The notes beneath the pieces were generated by a model. It saw only the letters and a program-made list of their open reading frames with translations, had not been told where the DNA came from and did not search any database. DNA of 39,347 nt from Ruminococcus sp. (lineage in GTDB: Bacteria > Bacillota > Clostridia > Oscillospirales > Ruminococcaceae). Shown here piece by piece: positions 16,555 to 24,983 of this stretch (the stretch's first letter is position 1; the number at the start of each line of letters is the position of its first letter). The stretch is taken from positions 1 to 39,347 of the forward strand of contig NZ_JAILNU010000097.1 in assembly GCF_024691275.1 (NCBI RefSeq). The letters are read 5' to 3'. A program made the translations under genes and the position numbers.

Positions 16555-17766
16555 ATGAAGATAGGTATATACGGTGGAAGCTTCAACCCCGTACACAACG
16601 GGCATATACATCTTGCAGAGACTGCTGTGTACGAGCTGGGGCTCGACAGGCTGTATCTGGTGCCGTCAAAGAAGTCCCCGCACCGTTCGATGGCTGAGTA
16701 TGCTCCCGATGAGGACAGGCTGGAGATGCTGCGCCTTGCCTGCAAGGCAAAAGAAAAGCTTTTTGTCAGCGACTACGAGATTAAAACTGACCGCGTGAGC
16801 TATACTATATATACGGTCGAGCATTTTCGTGAAGTATTTCCCGATGACGAGCTTTTTCTGCTGGTGGGCAGCGATATGCTTCTCAGCTTTGAAACTTGGC
16901 ATCGCTTTGAGGATATCCTTGCTAATGCAGCGCTTTGTGCTGTCTCACGCAAAAACGGAGATATGCCTGAGCTGCTGAAAAAAGCTGATGAACTCAGAAA
17001 ATTCGGCAGGATAATGATTTCCGAAGCTCCTCCGACAGAGGTTTCGAGCACGGATATCAGAAAAAAAATTGCAAAAAATGAGGATTTCGCTTGCTATCTT
17101 GACGAAAATGTAGTACAATATATAAGATTGAGGGGATTATATTCTTCAAGAGGTGAAAAAGAATTGCAGTATAACCCTGATGATAAAAAGAAATATCTAA
17201 AAGCACATCTGTCCGCAAAACGATTCACACATTCATTGAATGTGGCAGATGAGTGCAGAAAGCTTGCGATAAAATACGGAGAAGACCCTGAAAAGGCATA
17301 TTTTGCAGGACTGCTCCACGATATATGCAAGGAAATGCCCGAAAATGAGCAGAAAGCACTCGTAATGGACAGCGGCTATGCAGTTTGCCGTGAAGAGCTG
17401 GAGACACGTTCGTTGCTGCATGGTATAGCAGGTGCTTACTTCGTAAAGAAAGAATTCGGAGTAGAGGATATTGATATCCTCAATTCCATTAGGTTCCATA
17501 CAGTGGGCAGAGCCGGAATGTCCAGACTTGAGGAAATAGTCTACATGGGCGACCTTGTTTCTGCCGAAAGAGATTATAAAGACGTAGACAAAATGCGTAA
17601 GCTGGCGTATACCGACATAAACGCAGCAATGCTCGAGGCATTTGCTTTTTCCATGAAAGCAGTGATAAAAAAAGGCGGAGTGATACCGATATGCACCGTC
17701 GAAGGATACAATTTTTACACACGGCTTATGAAAAATGATGGGAATTTGAAAAGAGGACTTAAATGA
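16555..17766 (+). CDS. nadD: Fused NadD-YqeK: nicotinate-nucleotide adenylyltransferase plus HD hydrolase
   Basis: A 403-residue two-domain protein. Residues 1-~195 are NadD, which makes deamido-NAD from nicotinate mononucleotide and ATP: GGSFNPVHNGH at 7-17 holds the nucleotidyltransferase HxGH signature and VSSTDIRKKI the second motif. Residues ~205-395 are YqeK, an HD-domain hydrolase shown in other Firmicutes to cleave Ap4A: His226 of THSLNVADECR, His255-Asp256 of LLHDICKE, then HGIAGAYF and RFHTVGRAGMS. In most Firmicutes the two are separate neighbours; here the frame continues with no stop. Good SD AGGAGG before ATG 16555. Its stop overlaps the LCP gene (ATGA). Confidence 0.95.
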   Translation: MKIGIYGGSFNPVHNGHIHLAETAVYELGLDRLYLVPSKKSPHRSMAEYAPDEDRLEMLRLACKAKEKLFVSDYEIKTDRVSYTIYTVEHFREVFPDDELFLLVGSDMLLSFETWHRFEDILANAALCAVSRKNGDMPELLKKADELRKFGRIMISEAPPTEVSSTDIRKKIAKNEDFACYLDENVVQYIRLRGLYSSRGEKELQYNPDDKKKYLKAHLSAKRFTHSLNVADECRKLAIKYGEDPEKAYFAGLLHDICKEMPENEQKALVMDSGYAVCREELETRSLLHGIAGAYFVKKEFGVEDIDILNSIRFHTVGRAGMSRLEEIVYMGDLVSAERDYKDVDKMRKLAYTDINAAMLEAFAFSMKAVIKKGGVIPICTVEGYNFYTRLMKNDGNLKRGLK

Positions 17767-19238
17767 ACCGAGAAGAACTTAATGAGGAGTATAGAAACAG
17801 AAATAACGCTTCAAGGCAGTCAAAACCGCTGAGAAAGCTAAAAAGGATAGATCAGAATACAAATTCGGATTATGAATACCGCGGACTTCACGAAGCTCCG
17901 TCGATAGATATACGTATTGACGGCGAACCTCCGAGAAGACCGTCGCCTGCTTCTGAACAGCATTATCACGGACTTCACGAGAAAAGACGTGAGGATATTG
18001 TTGAGTCGGCAGACTATGACGACGATTATCACTTCAGCTCCAATGTCAGGAAAAAGAGCCCGAAGGATACTGTCATAAAGATAACCGCGATCCTTCTGAG
18101 TATCGCATCTATAATCGCACTGTTTCTCAATATGCCGATACTCTGGTATAAAAAGAGCGGACAGCCCGATCAGAAGGTGTCTATACTGAAGTACCTGAAG
18201 CTCTGGCAGCCTCTCGTCGAGATCGAAGGCGAGATCGAGAAGCCTTCGGTAGACTTGAACATCGACACGGAAGTCGTTAATGATGACTTTACCGACGGAC
18301 TAGACCTTCCGCAGACGGTCGAGGGTCAGTATACCGTGCTTTTCCTCGGATTTGACGAGGATCAGGAGCTTACTGACGTTATATGGATCTGCCAGTTCGA
18401 TATCGCAGGAGCTAAGCTCCACATATTGCAGGTACCACGTGACTGTGCAGTTCCGAACTATACCAGCAACCCGACAACAAAGATAAACAGCGTTTATTTC
18501 GACGGATACGATCAGGAGTCAAGCAAGATACAGCGTGTTGTAAACTGTATTTACGACAACTTCCGTATCCCGATTGATGCATATATCACAACAGCCTGCT
18601 TCGATATCGTTGATATCGTAAACCTTGTAGGCGGTATCCCGATGAATATCGACAACGAGATCATGTATGAGGCTGACAAGATAATCCCTGCGGGTAAAAA
18701 TGTTGTACTCTCAGGTGAACAGGCAGAGTGGTTTGTTCGTTTCCGTCACGACTGGTTACAGGGCGATATCGGACGAGTTCAGAACCAGCGCCGTTTCATG
18801 GCTGCTGCTATGCAGAAGATCCTCAATATCGTAAAGGACGAGGGAAAGCTCAAGCTTTACAGCTACCTCAACACTATATACAATAACAAATGGATCGCTA
18901 CGAATATGAGCGTTGACGACCTGAGCAAACTTGCTGACTTTGGATCAACTCTCCAGATGGAGAACGTAAGTGTAAACATGGTTCCGGGTGAGGATGCGAT
19001 GTATTATGCAGCCGACGGTGTGGAGTACAGTATCTATTCTATCCACAAGCAGGCTACCATTGATATGCTCAATGAGTCATTCAGACCGTATCAGAATCCG
19101 TTGCTGCTCTCAGACAGCAATATTATGGAATATGTAAGCGAATACGATTATGCATACAATCTTTACGACGATACAGGCGCGACATTCAAGGAGCTGGAAA
19201 CAGCTACCGAACCGCCGCGAGCGTCGGATTATGAGTGA
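17763..19238 (+). CDS. LCP (LytR-CpsA-Psr) family cell-wall polymer ligase
   Basis: LCP proteins transfer undecaprenyl-linked anionic polymers onto peptidoglycan outside the membrane. The 491-residue product has a long cytoplasmic N-terminus (1-~100, charged and Pro-rich), one membrane helix at about 104-127 (VIKITAILLSIASIIALFLN), and an extracytoplasmic LCP domain with TDVIWI, QVPRD and GDIGRVQNQRRFM carrying the conserved Asp and Arg residues that bind the pyrophosphate. The N-terminus has two copies of a Y-x-GLHE motif (YRGLHEAPSIDI and YHGLHEKRREDI) about 40 residues apart. ATG 17763 overlaps the nadD-yqeK stop. LCP genes between yqeK and rsfS are common in Clostridia. Confidence 0.92.
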   Translation: MNREELNEEYRNRNNASRQSKPLRKLKRIDQNTNSDYEYRGLHEAPSIDIRIDGEPPRRPSPASEQHYHGLHEKRREDIVESADYDDDYHFSSNVRKKSPKDTVIKITAILLSIASIIALFLNMPILWYKKSGQPDQKVSILKYLKLWQPLVEIEGEIEKPSVDLNIDTEVVNDDFTDGLDLPQTVEGQYTVLFLGFDEDQELTDVIWICQFDIAGAKLHILQVPRDCAVPNYTSNPTTKINSVYFDGYDQESSKIQRVVNCIYDNFRIPIDAYITTACFDIVDIVNLVGGIPMNIDNEIMYEADKIIPAGKNVVLSGEQAEWFVRFRHDWLQGDIGRVQNQRRFMAAAMQKILNIVKDEGKLKLYSYLNTIYNNKWIATNMSVDDLSKLADFGSTLQMENVSVNMVPGEDAMYYAADGVEYSIYSIHKQATIDMLNESFRPYQNPLLLSDSNIMEYVSEYDYAYNLYDDTGATFKELETATEPPRASDYE

Positions 19239-19257
19239 TGAAAGAAAGGTGGAACAG

Positions 19258-19617
19258 ATGACCGAACAGGAAAAACTCGAACTAATCATCAAGACACTCG
19301 ACAGCAAAAGAGGTGAGGACATTCAGGCGATAAAAATCGCTGACCTTACAATACTTGCCGATTACTTTGCCATAGTGAACGGTACAAGCAACACTCATGC
19401 AAGAACACTTGCGGACGAAGTGGAATTTGTTCTGTCGCAGAAGGGCATCGAGCCCCTCCGCCGTGAGGCAGATACGGGAAATACCTGGATAATCCTCGAT
19501 TACGGCGATATCATCGTTCATGTATTCTATAAGGATACAAGAAATTTCTACAAGCTGGAAGGATTATGGGCTGACGGCGAACAGATGGACATAAGCAGCC
19601 TTATAACCAAGGAGTAA
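19258..19617 (+). CDS. rsfS: Ribosomal silencing factor RsfS
   Basis: RsfS binds L14 and blocks subunit joining when nutrients are low. The 119-residue protein from ATG 19258 (MTEQEKLELIIKTLDSKRG) has the family length, and AAAGGTGG at 19245-19252 fits this start; the upstream ATG 19231 is poorer. Conserved segments DLTILADYFAIVNGTSNTHA and the IILDYGDIIVHVFYKDTRNFYKLE block (the latter in two parts) are diagnostic. Follows the LCP gene by 19 nt, completing the yhbY-nadD-yqeK-rsfS cluster that links ribosome maturation and NAD metabolism. Confidence 0.96.
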   Translation: MTEQEKLELIIKTLDSKRGEDIQAIKIADLTILADYFAIVNGTSNTHARTLADEVEFVLSQKGIEPLRREADTGNTWIILDYGDIIVHVFYKDTRNFYKLEGLWADGEQMDISSLITKE

Positions 19618-19620
19618 TAA

Positions 19621-19968
19621 ATGCGTACCAATAATGAAAAAGGGCGTATGCTTTGCATCATAATGGGAGCTTACCTTGTTGTGAAGGCAGTTGTCAATAT
19701 GATAATAGGCGGAGGTCTGAGCATATCCGACCTTATCATCGCTCTTGCACTTGCCTGTGCAATGTTCACGGGAATAAAATATGTAAATTATATCGCTGCG
19801 GCAGTCCTTGTGACGATCGCTGTGATACATCTTCCTGCAAATATATCCAATATCAGCTCAAACTGGATATACCTCATAGAGGGTATCCTTGATATCGGCT
19901 GTGCGGCGGTACTCTGTTTGCAGACAGACGTAAAGGAACACTTTACAAATACTTTAAACATTAATTGA
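19621..19968 (+). CDS. Small integral membrane protein, unknown function
   Basis: A 115-residue protein that I do not assign to a family. Three to four hydrophobic segments are visible: about 11-30 (LCIIMGAYLVVKAVVNMIIG), 35-52 (ISDLIIALALACAMFTG), 57-75 (NYIAAAVLVTIAVIHLP) and 85-103 (YLIEGILDIGCAAVLCL). The short loops suggest a compact four-helix membrane protein. AAGGAG from the end of rsfS supports ATG 19621, only 4 nt after the rsfS stop, so it is co-transcribed with rsfS and leuS. No catalytic motif is visible. Confidence 0.75.
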   Translation: MRTNNEKGRMLCIIMGAYLVVKAVVNMIIGGGLSISDLIIALALACAMFTGIKYVNYIAAAVLVTIAVIHLPANISNISSNWIYLIEGILDIGCAAVLCLQTDVKEHFTNTLNIN

Positions 19969-19986
19969 TAAAGGAATGATATTAAA

Positions 19987-22419
19987 ATGAGCAGATATGA
20001 TTTCACATCTGTTGAAGCCAAATGGCAGAAATACTGGGAAGAGCACGAGACCTTCAAGACTGATGTCTGGGATTTCAGTAAGCCTAAGTTCTATGCATTG
20101 GATATGTTTCCGTATCCTTCTGGAGTAGGTCTTCACGCAGGTCATCCCGAGGGCTATACAGCTACCGACATCGTTTCACGTATGAAGCGTATGCAGGGCT
20201 ACAATGTACTTCACCCGATGGGTTACGACTCCTTCGGACTTCCTGCCGAGCAGTATGCCGTAAATACAGGAAATCACCCAAATGGCTTTACTCAGGAAAA
20301 TATCAAGACCTTTTCAAAGCAGCTCAGAGAGCTGGGATTCGATTATGACTGGTCAAAGATGATAGCTACTTCAGACCCTGAGTTCTACAAGTGGACACAG
20401 TGGATCTTTAAGCAGCTCTATCTTGACGGATATGCAAAATATATAGATATGCCTGTAAACTGGTGTGAAGAGCTGGGAACAGTTCTCTCCAACGATGAGG
20501 TTATCGACGGCAAGTCAGAGCGCGGCGGCTTCCCTGTAGTTCGCAAGAACATGAAGCAGTGGGTCATCGACCAGCCTGCATTTGCCGAGAAGCTCCTCGA
20601 AGGACTTGACGAGATCGACTGGCCAGAGTCCACAAAGGCTATGCAGCGCAACTGGATAGGCAAGTCCACAGGTGTCGAGGTTGAATTCGATATAGTCGGC
20701 GGCGGAAAGTTCTCCATATTCACGACTTGTATCGAGACTATCTACGGTATCACTTTCATGGTACTTGCTCCCGACGGAGCTATCACAGAGAGCCTTCTTG
20801 ACCGTGTTCAGAACAGGGAAGAGGTCGAGGCTTACATAGCTGAGACAAAGAAGAAGAACGACATGGATCGTACAGAGCTCAACAAGACAAAGTCCGGCTG
20901 CGAGCTCAAGGGCGTTACTTGTATCAACCCTGTAAACGGCAAGGAAGTCCGTATGTTCATCGGCGATTTCGTACTCGCAAGCTACGGTACAGGTGCAGTT
21001 ATGGCGGTTCCAAGCCATGACCAGCGTGACTTTGAGTACGCTGTAGCTCATAATATCGACATGATACAGGTCATCGACGGCAAGGACGGTCACATCGACG
21101 TTTCCGAAGCTGCTATGGAGAAGGGCGAGTACCTCGGCAAGGGCTACAAGCTCATCAATTCCGAGGAATTCACAGGCCTTACCGTTGAGGAAGCAAAGGA
21201 AGCTATCACTCAGAAGCTTGAAGGCATGGGCAGAGCTAAGCGCACTGTAAATTATCACTTCCGTGAGTGGATATTTGCACGTCAGCGTTACTGGGGCGAG
21301 CCTGTACCTGTTGTTCACGGTGAGGACGGAGAGATACACGTTCTTGATGATTCAGAGCTCCCGCTCGTTCTTCCCGAGCTTGATGACTACAAGGGCAAGA
21401 ATGGAAAGGCTCCTCTCGAAAACGCAACAGAGTGGAAAAAGTACGACAATAACGGCATTAAGGGAACTCGTGAGACTTCCACAATGCCCGGAAGTGCCGG
21501 TTCAAGCTGGTACTACTTCAGATATATTGATCCGCACAACGATAAGGAATTCGCTAATCAGGAGCTCCTCAAGCACTGGATGCCTGTTGACCTCTACATC
21601 GGCGGTCCTGAACACGCTGTAGGTCACCTTATGTACTCACGTATCTGGAACAGATACCTCTACGATAAGGGTCTTGCACCTACAAAGGAACCATTCAAGA
21701 AGCTGGTTCATCAGGGCATGATCCTCGGCGAGAACGGCATCAAGATGGGTAAGCGTTTCCCTGAGTTCGTTGTAAATCCTTCGGATATCGTAAGAGACTA
21801 CGGTGCAGATACGCTCCGCCTTTACGAGATGTTCATGGGACCTCTCGAGGTAAGCAAACCGTGGAGCAAGAGCGGTGTTGAAGGTGCTAAGAGATTCGTT
21901 CAGAGAGTATGGAACTTCTTCACAGAAGCTGAAAACCTCACAGACAACAACGACGGCGCACTCACAAAGGTCTACCACCAGACAGTCAAGAAGGTCACAG
22001 ACGACTTCGAGAAGCTTGCTTTCAATACAGCTATCAGCCAGATGATGATATTCGTAAACGCAGTATACAAGAACGGCAAGTGCCCGAGAGAGTATGCTGA
22101 AGGTCTCATAAAGATGCTGTCGTGTATCACTCCTCACATGGGCGAGGAGATATGGAGCATCATGGGACATGATGATACTATCGCTTATGAGAGTTGGCCT
22201 GTATACGATGAGAAACTCTGCAAGGAGGATACTATCGAGATAGTTGTTCAGGTCAACGGAAAGCTCAAGGCTAAACTGAATATTGAAGTTGACGCTGACA
22301 AGGATTCTGTAATGGAAATGGCAATGTCTGACGATAAGGTCAAGGAGTCCATTGATGGAAAAACAATAGTCAAGCAGATATATGTACCAAATAAACTTGT
22401 TAATATTGTTGCAAAATAA
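19987..22419 (+). CDS. leuS: Leucyl-tRNA synthetase, variant signature motifs
   Basis: Class I synthetase charging tRNA-Leu. The 810-residue protein has the HIGH-region FPYPSGVGLHAGHPEGYTA, an inserted CP1 editing domain (about 220-425), the MPGSAGSSWYYFRYIDPHN zinc-free catalytic segment and a C-terminal anticodon/VC domain. Two signatures are unusual: the KMSKS loop reads KMGKR followed by FPEFVVNP, keeping both lysines but not the serines, and the editing T-rich motif reads TTCIET instead of the common TTRPDT. The editing aspartate region AVPSHDQRDFE is retained. AAAGGA precedes ATG 19987. There is only an 18-nt gap upstream, so no T-box controls it locally. Confidence 0.96.
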   Translation: MSRYDFTSVEAKWQKYWEEHETFKTDVWDFSKPKFYALDMFPYPSGVGLHAGHPEGYTATDIVSRMKRMQGYNVLHPMGYDSFGLPAEQYAVNTGNHPNGFTQENIKTFSKQLRELGFDYDWSKMIATSDPEFYKWTQWIFKQLYLDGYAKYIDMPVNWCEELGTVLSNDEVIDGKSERGGFPVVRKNMKQWVIDQPAFAEKLLEGLDEIDWPESTKAMQRNWIGKSTGVEVEFDIVGGGKFSIFTTCIETIYGITFMVLAPDGAITESLLDRVQNREEVEAYIAETKKKNDMDRTELNKTKSGCELKGVTCINPVNGKEVRMFIGDFVLASYGTGAVMAVPSHDQRDFEYAVAHNIDMIQVIDGKDGHIDVSEAAMEKGEYLGKGYKLINSEEFTGLTVEEAKEAITQKLEGMGRAKRTVNYHFREWIFARQRYWGEPVPVVHGEDGEIHVLDDSELPLVLPELDDYKGKNGKAPLENATEWKKYDNNGIKGTRETSTMPGSAGSSWYYFRYIDPHNDKEFANQELLKHWMPVDLYIGGPEHAVGHLMYSRIWNRYLYDKGLAPTKEPFKKLVHQGMILGENGIKMGKRFPEFVVNPSDIVRDYGADTLRLYEMFMGPLEVSKPWSKSGVEGAKRFVQRVWNFFTEAENLTDNNDGALTKVYHQTVKKVTDDFEKLAFNTAISQMMIFVNAVYKNGKCPREYAEGLIKMLSCITPHMGEEIWSIMGHDDTIAYESWPVYDEKLCKEDTIEIVVQVNGKLKAKLNIEVDADKDSVMEMAMSDDKVKESIDGKTIVKQIYVPNKLVNIVAK

Positions 22420-22446
22420 CGAATTTTTTGAACGCTAAAAAAATGC

Positions 22447-22475
22447 TTGACAAGCGTTAACAGTTGTGGTAAAAT
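22447..22475 (+). promoter_or_regulatory. Strong housekeeping promoter for rpsU
   Basis: TTGACA (22447-22452), a 17-nt spacer and TAAAAT (22470-22475), preceded by TGG, an extended -10. This is close to the sigma-A consensus and begins 28 nt after the leuS stop. Transcription would start near 22482, leaving a leader of about 130 nt before rpsU. Confidence 0.85.
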
Positions 22476-22534
22476 ATTAATATATTCTTTATAATATTTA
22501 ATGTATATCTGCTATGTATTGGGGTATATGCTGA

Positions 22535-22582
22535 CTAACACCTTTAGGGTGGTTAGGATAGATTCGCGGAGCTTGCTCTGCG
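22535..22582 (+). promoter_or_regulatory. Structured leader of rpsU mRNA
   Basis: Two hairpins precede rpsU. The first pairs CTAACACC (22535-22542) with GGTGGTTAG (22548-22556), with one bulged G. The second pairs CGCGGAGC (22565-22572) with GCTCTGCG (22575-22582), including one G-U. Neither is followed by a T run, so a terminator-type attenuator is unlikely; a ribosomal-protein-binding or RNA-stability role is possible. Confidence 0.5.
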
Positions 22583-22610
22583 TAACCTCTGAACAAGGGA
22601 GGGAAATTTA

Positions 22611-22784
22611 GTGGCAGAAGTTCGTGTTGGCAAAAACGAGTCTTTAGACACAGCTCTTAAGAGATTTAAGAGATCATGTGCAAAGGACGGCGTAATTGCT
22701 GAGGTTCGTAAGAGAGAGCACTACGAAAAGCCTTCAGTTAAGCGTAAGAAGAAGTCTGAGGCAGCTCGTAAGCGTAAGTATTGA
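22611..22784 (+). CDS. rpsU: 30S ribosomal protein S21
   Basis: A 57-residue basic protein starting at GTG 22611 with AGGGAGGG immediately upstream at 22597-22603. The translation begins [20 protein letters not shown] and continues with the conserved [20 protein letters not shown], ending in a lysine/arginine-rich tail ([14 protein letters not shown]). S21 sits at the 30S platform near the anti-Shine-Dalgarno sequence and helps mRNA binding. It has its own strong promoter and terminator, so it is effectively a single-gene unit, though some read-through into the YqeG-like gene is likely. It is short enough to be missed by simple ORF filters. Confidence 0.97.
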   Translation: MAEVRVGKNESLDTALKRFKRSCAKDGVIAEVRKREHYEKPSVKRKKKSEAARKRKY

Positions 22785-22810
22785 TCTTGCGAAAATGATT
22801 AATGTTGATA

Positions 22811-22835
22811 AAAGCGGGCTGCGGCTCGCTTTTTC
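22811..22835 (+). terminator. Intrinsic terminator after rpsU
   Basis: AGCGGGC (22813-22819), loop TGCG, GCTCGCT (22824-22830, one G-U pair), followed by TTTTC. It lies about 30 nt after the rpsU stop and only 30 nt before the next gene, so it probably attenuates rather than fully blocks downstream expression. Confidence 0.75.
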
Positions 22836-22862
22836 ATTTGTTGAACGGAGTTGACAAATATC

Positions 22863-23390
22863 TTGGGTTTGATACATAAGATCACAAAAACCGATGTTGA
22901 CCATGCGTTCAGGAAGGCAGTGGATATCACGCCCGAATTTCTGAAAAAACATGGTATAAAAGGACTTATCCTTGATGTTGACAATACACTGACAACTCAT
23001 GACAATCCTGCGCCTGCTGACGGTATTGCCGAATGGCTCGGCAATATGAAGGCAAACGGCATAAAGCTTATCATAGTTTCCAATAATCATGCCGACCGCG
23101 TAAAAAAGTTTGCAGATCCGCTCGGACTCGATTTCGTAAGTGACAGCGGTAAGCCGCTGAAAAGGGGATATATTGCAGCAATGCAGAAAATGGGGCTTTC
23201 TCCCAAAGAGACCGCCGCAGTGGGCGACCAGCTCTTTACAGATGTATGGGGAGCCAATATCGCAAAGATAATGATGCTTTATGTTCAGCCGATAGAGCTC
23301 GAACCAAAGAGCAAACGCTTCATACGCTTCAAGAGAGTTCTCGAAAAGCCCTTTCTCCCAAAGAAATTTGTTGACGTTACAAAGGAGTAA
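22863..23390 (+). CDS. YqeG-family HAD-IIIA phosphatase
   Basis: A 175-residue HAD-superfamily hydrolase of the YqeG group (related to phosphatidylglycerophosphatase GEP4). Motif I is LILDVDNTLTTHD with the nucleophile Asp and the second Asp, motif II is IIVSNNHADR, the motif III region has GKPLKRGYIAAM with the conserved lysine, and motif IV is AVGDQLFTDVWGAN. The start is uncertain: TTG 22863 (MGLIHKITK) is spaced about 12 nt from GGAG at 22847-22850, whereas TTG 22851 abuts that site. It is followed 2 nt later by aroQ. In Firmicutes yqeG commonly neighbours shikimate genes. Substrate not defined by sequence. Confidence 0.88.
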   Translation: MGLIHKITKTDVDHAFRKAVDITPEFLKKHGIKGLILDVDNTLTTHDNPAPADGIAEWLGNMKANGIKLIIVSNNHADRVKKFADPLGLDFVSDSGKPLKRGYIAAMQKMGLSPKETAAVGDQLFTDVWGANIAKIMMLYVQPIELEPKSKRFIRFKRVLEKPFLPKKFVDVTKE

Positions 23391-23392
23391 TT

Positions 23393-23824
23393 ATGATTAA
23401 GAAAATACTTGTTATACATGGTCCTAACCTTAATCTTCTCGGCGAGCGCGAGCCGGGAGTTTACGGTAATTCAAGCATTGACACGCTTAACAGCAATATA
23501 ATCGACCGCGCTAAGGAACAGGGTCTGGAATGTGAGATCTTCCAGTCCAATCATGAAGGCGCTATCATTGACAAGCTCCACGCTGCAAGAACAACATTTG
23601 ACGGCGTTATAATCAATGCAGGAGCTTATACACACTACAGTTACGCTATACGTGATGCTATAGCTGCAATAAAGATACCTGTTATCGAAGTGCATATCAG
23701 CAATGTTTTTGCGCGTGACGAGTTCCGCTCCAATTCCGTTATCGCTCCCGTATGCAAGGGCAGCATAAGCGGATTCGGCTTCGTAAGCTATTATCTTGCA
23801 GTTCAGGCTCTTGCAGAGCTTTGA
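23393..23824 (+). CDS. aroQ: Type II 3-dehydroquinate dehydratase
   Basis: Catalyses the third step of the shikimate pathway, 3-dehydroquinate to 3-dehydroshikimate. The 143-residue length is that of the dodecameric type II enzyme. Visible are the IHGPNLNLLGEREPGVYG flexible loop with the catalytic Arg and Tyr, INAGAYTHYSYAIRDAI with the catalytic His, and EVHISNVFARDEFRSNS. AAAGGAG at the end of the upstream gene serves ATG 23393. It lies between the HAD phosphatase and the peptidase in one transcript; aroQ followed by a Xaa-Pro peptidase and efp is a conserved Firmicute order. Confidence 0.97.
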   Translation: MIKKILVIHGPNLNLLGEREPGVYGNSSIDTLNSNIIDRAKEQGLECEIFQSNHEGAIIDKLHAARTTFDGVIINAGAYTHYSYAIRDAIAAIKIPVIEVHISNVFARDEFRSNSVIAPVCKGSISGFGFVSYYLAVQALAEL

Positions 23825-23834
23825 GAGGTGCGCA

Positions 23835-24899
23835 ATGACAAGATTTAAAAAACTTTTTGAGCATTTTGACGCAGCTGACTGTGCGCTCATAACCTCGGAT
23901 ATAAACCGCAGGTACTTCACAGGTATGAAGTCGTCTGCGGGAGTGATAGTCGCTTTTCGCGAAAAGGCGTATCTGCTCATTGATTTCCGCTATATTGAAA
24001 AGGCAAGAGCTACAGTAAAAGATGCGGAAGTTATCGAGATGAAAAAGCTCTATCCCCAGATAAACGAGCTTTTCAGCAGACACGGTGCAAAGACTGTTGC
24101 CATTGAGTCCGAGACGATGACCGTCAAGGAGCTCAATGCATATGAGCATTTTTTCAAGGACATAACATTTGTAACAAATGATGCACTCAGCAATGCTATA
24201 TCCGACCTGAGAATGGTCAAGGACGCAGAGGAGATAGAGTGCATAAAGAAGGCTCAGAGGATAGCTGAAAAGGCGCTTGACGAGCTTATGGGCTTTATAA
24301 AGGTGGGTGTTACAGAGCGCGAGATCGCTCTTGAACTCAACAGGCTCATGTTCGCATATGGTGCAGAGGACCTTTCCTTCGATACCATTGTCCTTTCGGG
24401 AGCCAATACGTCTATGCCGCACGGAGTTCCTTCCGATAAGAAGGTGGAAAACGGCGAGTTCGTACTCATGGATTTCGGCGCAGTCTATAACGGCTATCAC
24501 AGCGACATGACGAGGACAATATGTGTCGGAGAACCTACAGACGAGATGCGTAAGGTGTACGATATAGTCCTTACAGCTCAGAACAGGGCTATCGAAGCTG
24601 CTAAGGCAGGAGTGCTCGGCTGCGAGCTCGATAAGATATCCCGTGATATCATCGAGCAGAACGGCTATGGAAGCTGTTTCGGTCACTCTCTCGGTCATGG
24701 TGTTGGCATGGAGATACACGAAAAGCCGAATGCTTCGCCTAATTATAAGCTTCCTCTCAGTGTGGGAGCTGTTGTAACGGTCGAGCCGGGAATATATATC
24801 GCAGGAAAATTCGGAGTCCGTATTGAGGATTTTGTCATTTTGACTGAAAACGGCTGTGAAAACTTGACAAAAACAGCAAAAAATCTCATATCTTTATAA
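23835..24899 (+). CDS. Xaa-Pro aminopeptidase family (M24) metallopeptidase
   Basis: A 354-residue dinuclear metal peptidase that releases an N-terminal residue preceding proline. The N-terminal creatinase-like domain (1-~125) precedes the pita-bread domain, where the five metal ligands can be read: two Asp in DFGAVYNGYHSDMTRT, His in GHSLGHGVGMEIHE, Glu in VTVEPGIYI and Glu in GVRIEDFVI. ATG 23835, served by GAGAGGTG, is preferred to the upstream in-frame start, which lies in aroQ. Typical neighbour of efp; the link may be that EF-P relieves stalling on proline-rich sequences while this enzyme recycles proline peptides (inference). Confidence 0.93.
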   Translation: MTRFKKLFEHFDAADCALITSDINRRYFTGMKSSAGVIVAFREKAYLLIDFRYIEKARATVKDAEVIEMKKLYPQINELFSRHGAKTVAIESETMTVKELNAYEHFFKDITFVTNDALSNAISDLRMVKDAEEIECIKKAQRIAEKALDELMGFIKVGVTEREIALELNRLMFAYGAEDLSFDTIVLSGANTSMPHGVPSDKKVENGEFVLMDFGAVYNGYHSDMTRTICVGEPTDEMRKVYDIVLTAQNRAIEAAKAGVLGCELDKISRDIIEQNGYGSCFGHSLGHGVGMEIHEKPNASPNYKLPLSVGAVVTVEPGIYIAGKFGVRIEDFVILTENGCENLTKTAKNLISL

Positions 24900-24915
24900 T
24901 AATTCGCATAAGGTA

Positions 24916-24944
24916 TTGCAAAAAATACGAAAATGTGATAAAAT
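24916..24944 (+). promoter_or_regulatory. Promoter for efp
   Basis: TTGCAA (24916-24921), 17-nt spacer, TAAAAT (24939-24944) preceded by TGA, an extended -10. A TATAAT at 24954-24959 lies just downstream without a matching -35. The architecture copies that of the rpsU promoter. Confidence 0.75.
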
Positions 24945-24983
24945 AAAGTATCGTATAATTTGAAAATCACGGAGGTATATTAA

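Noticed and set aside
19969..19986. T-box leader for leuS
   Set aside because: The gap to the preceding gene is only 18 nt and no T-box sequence is present.
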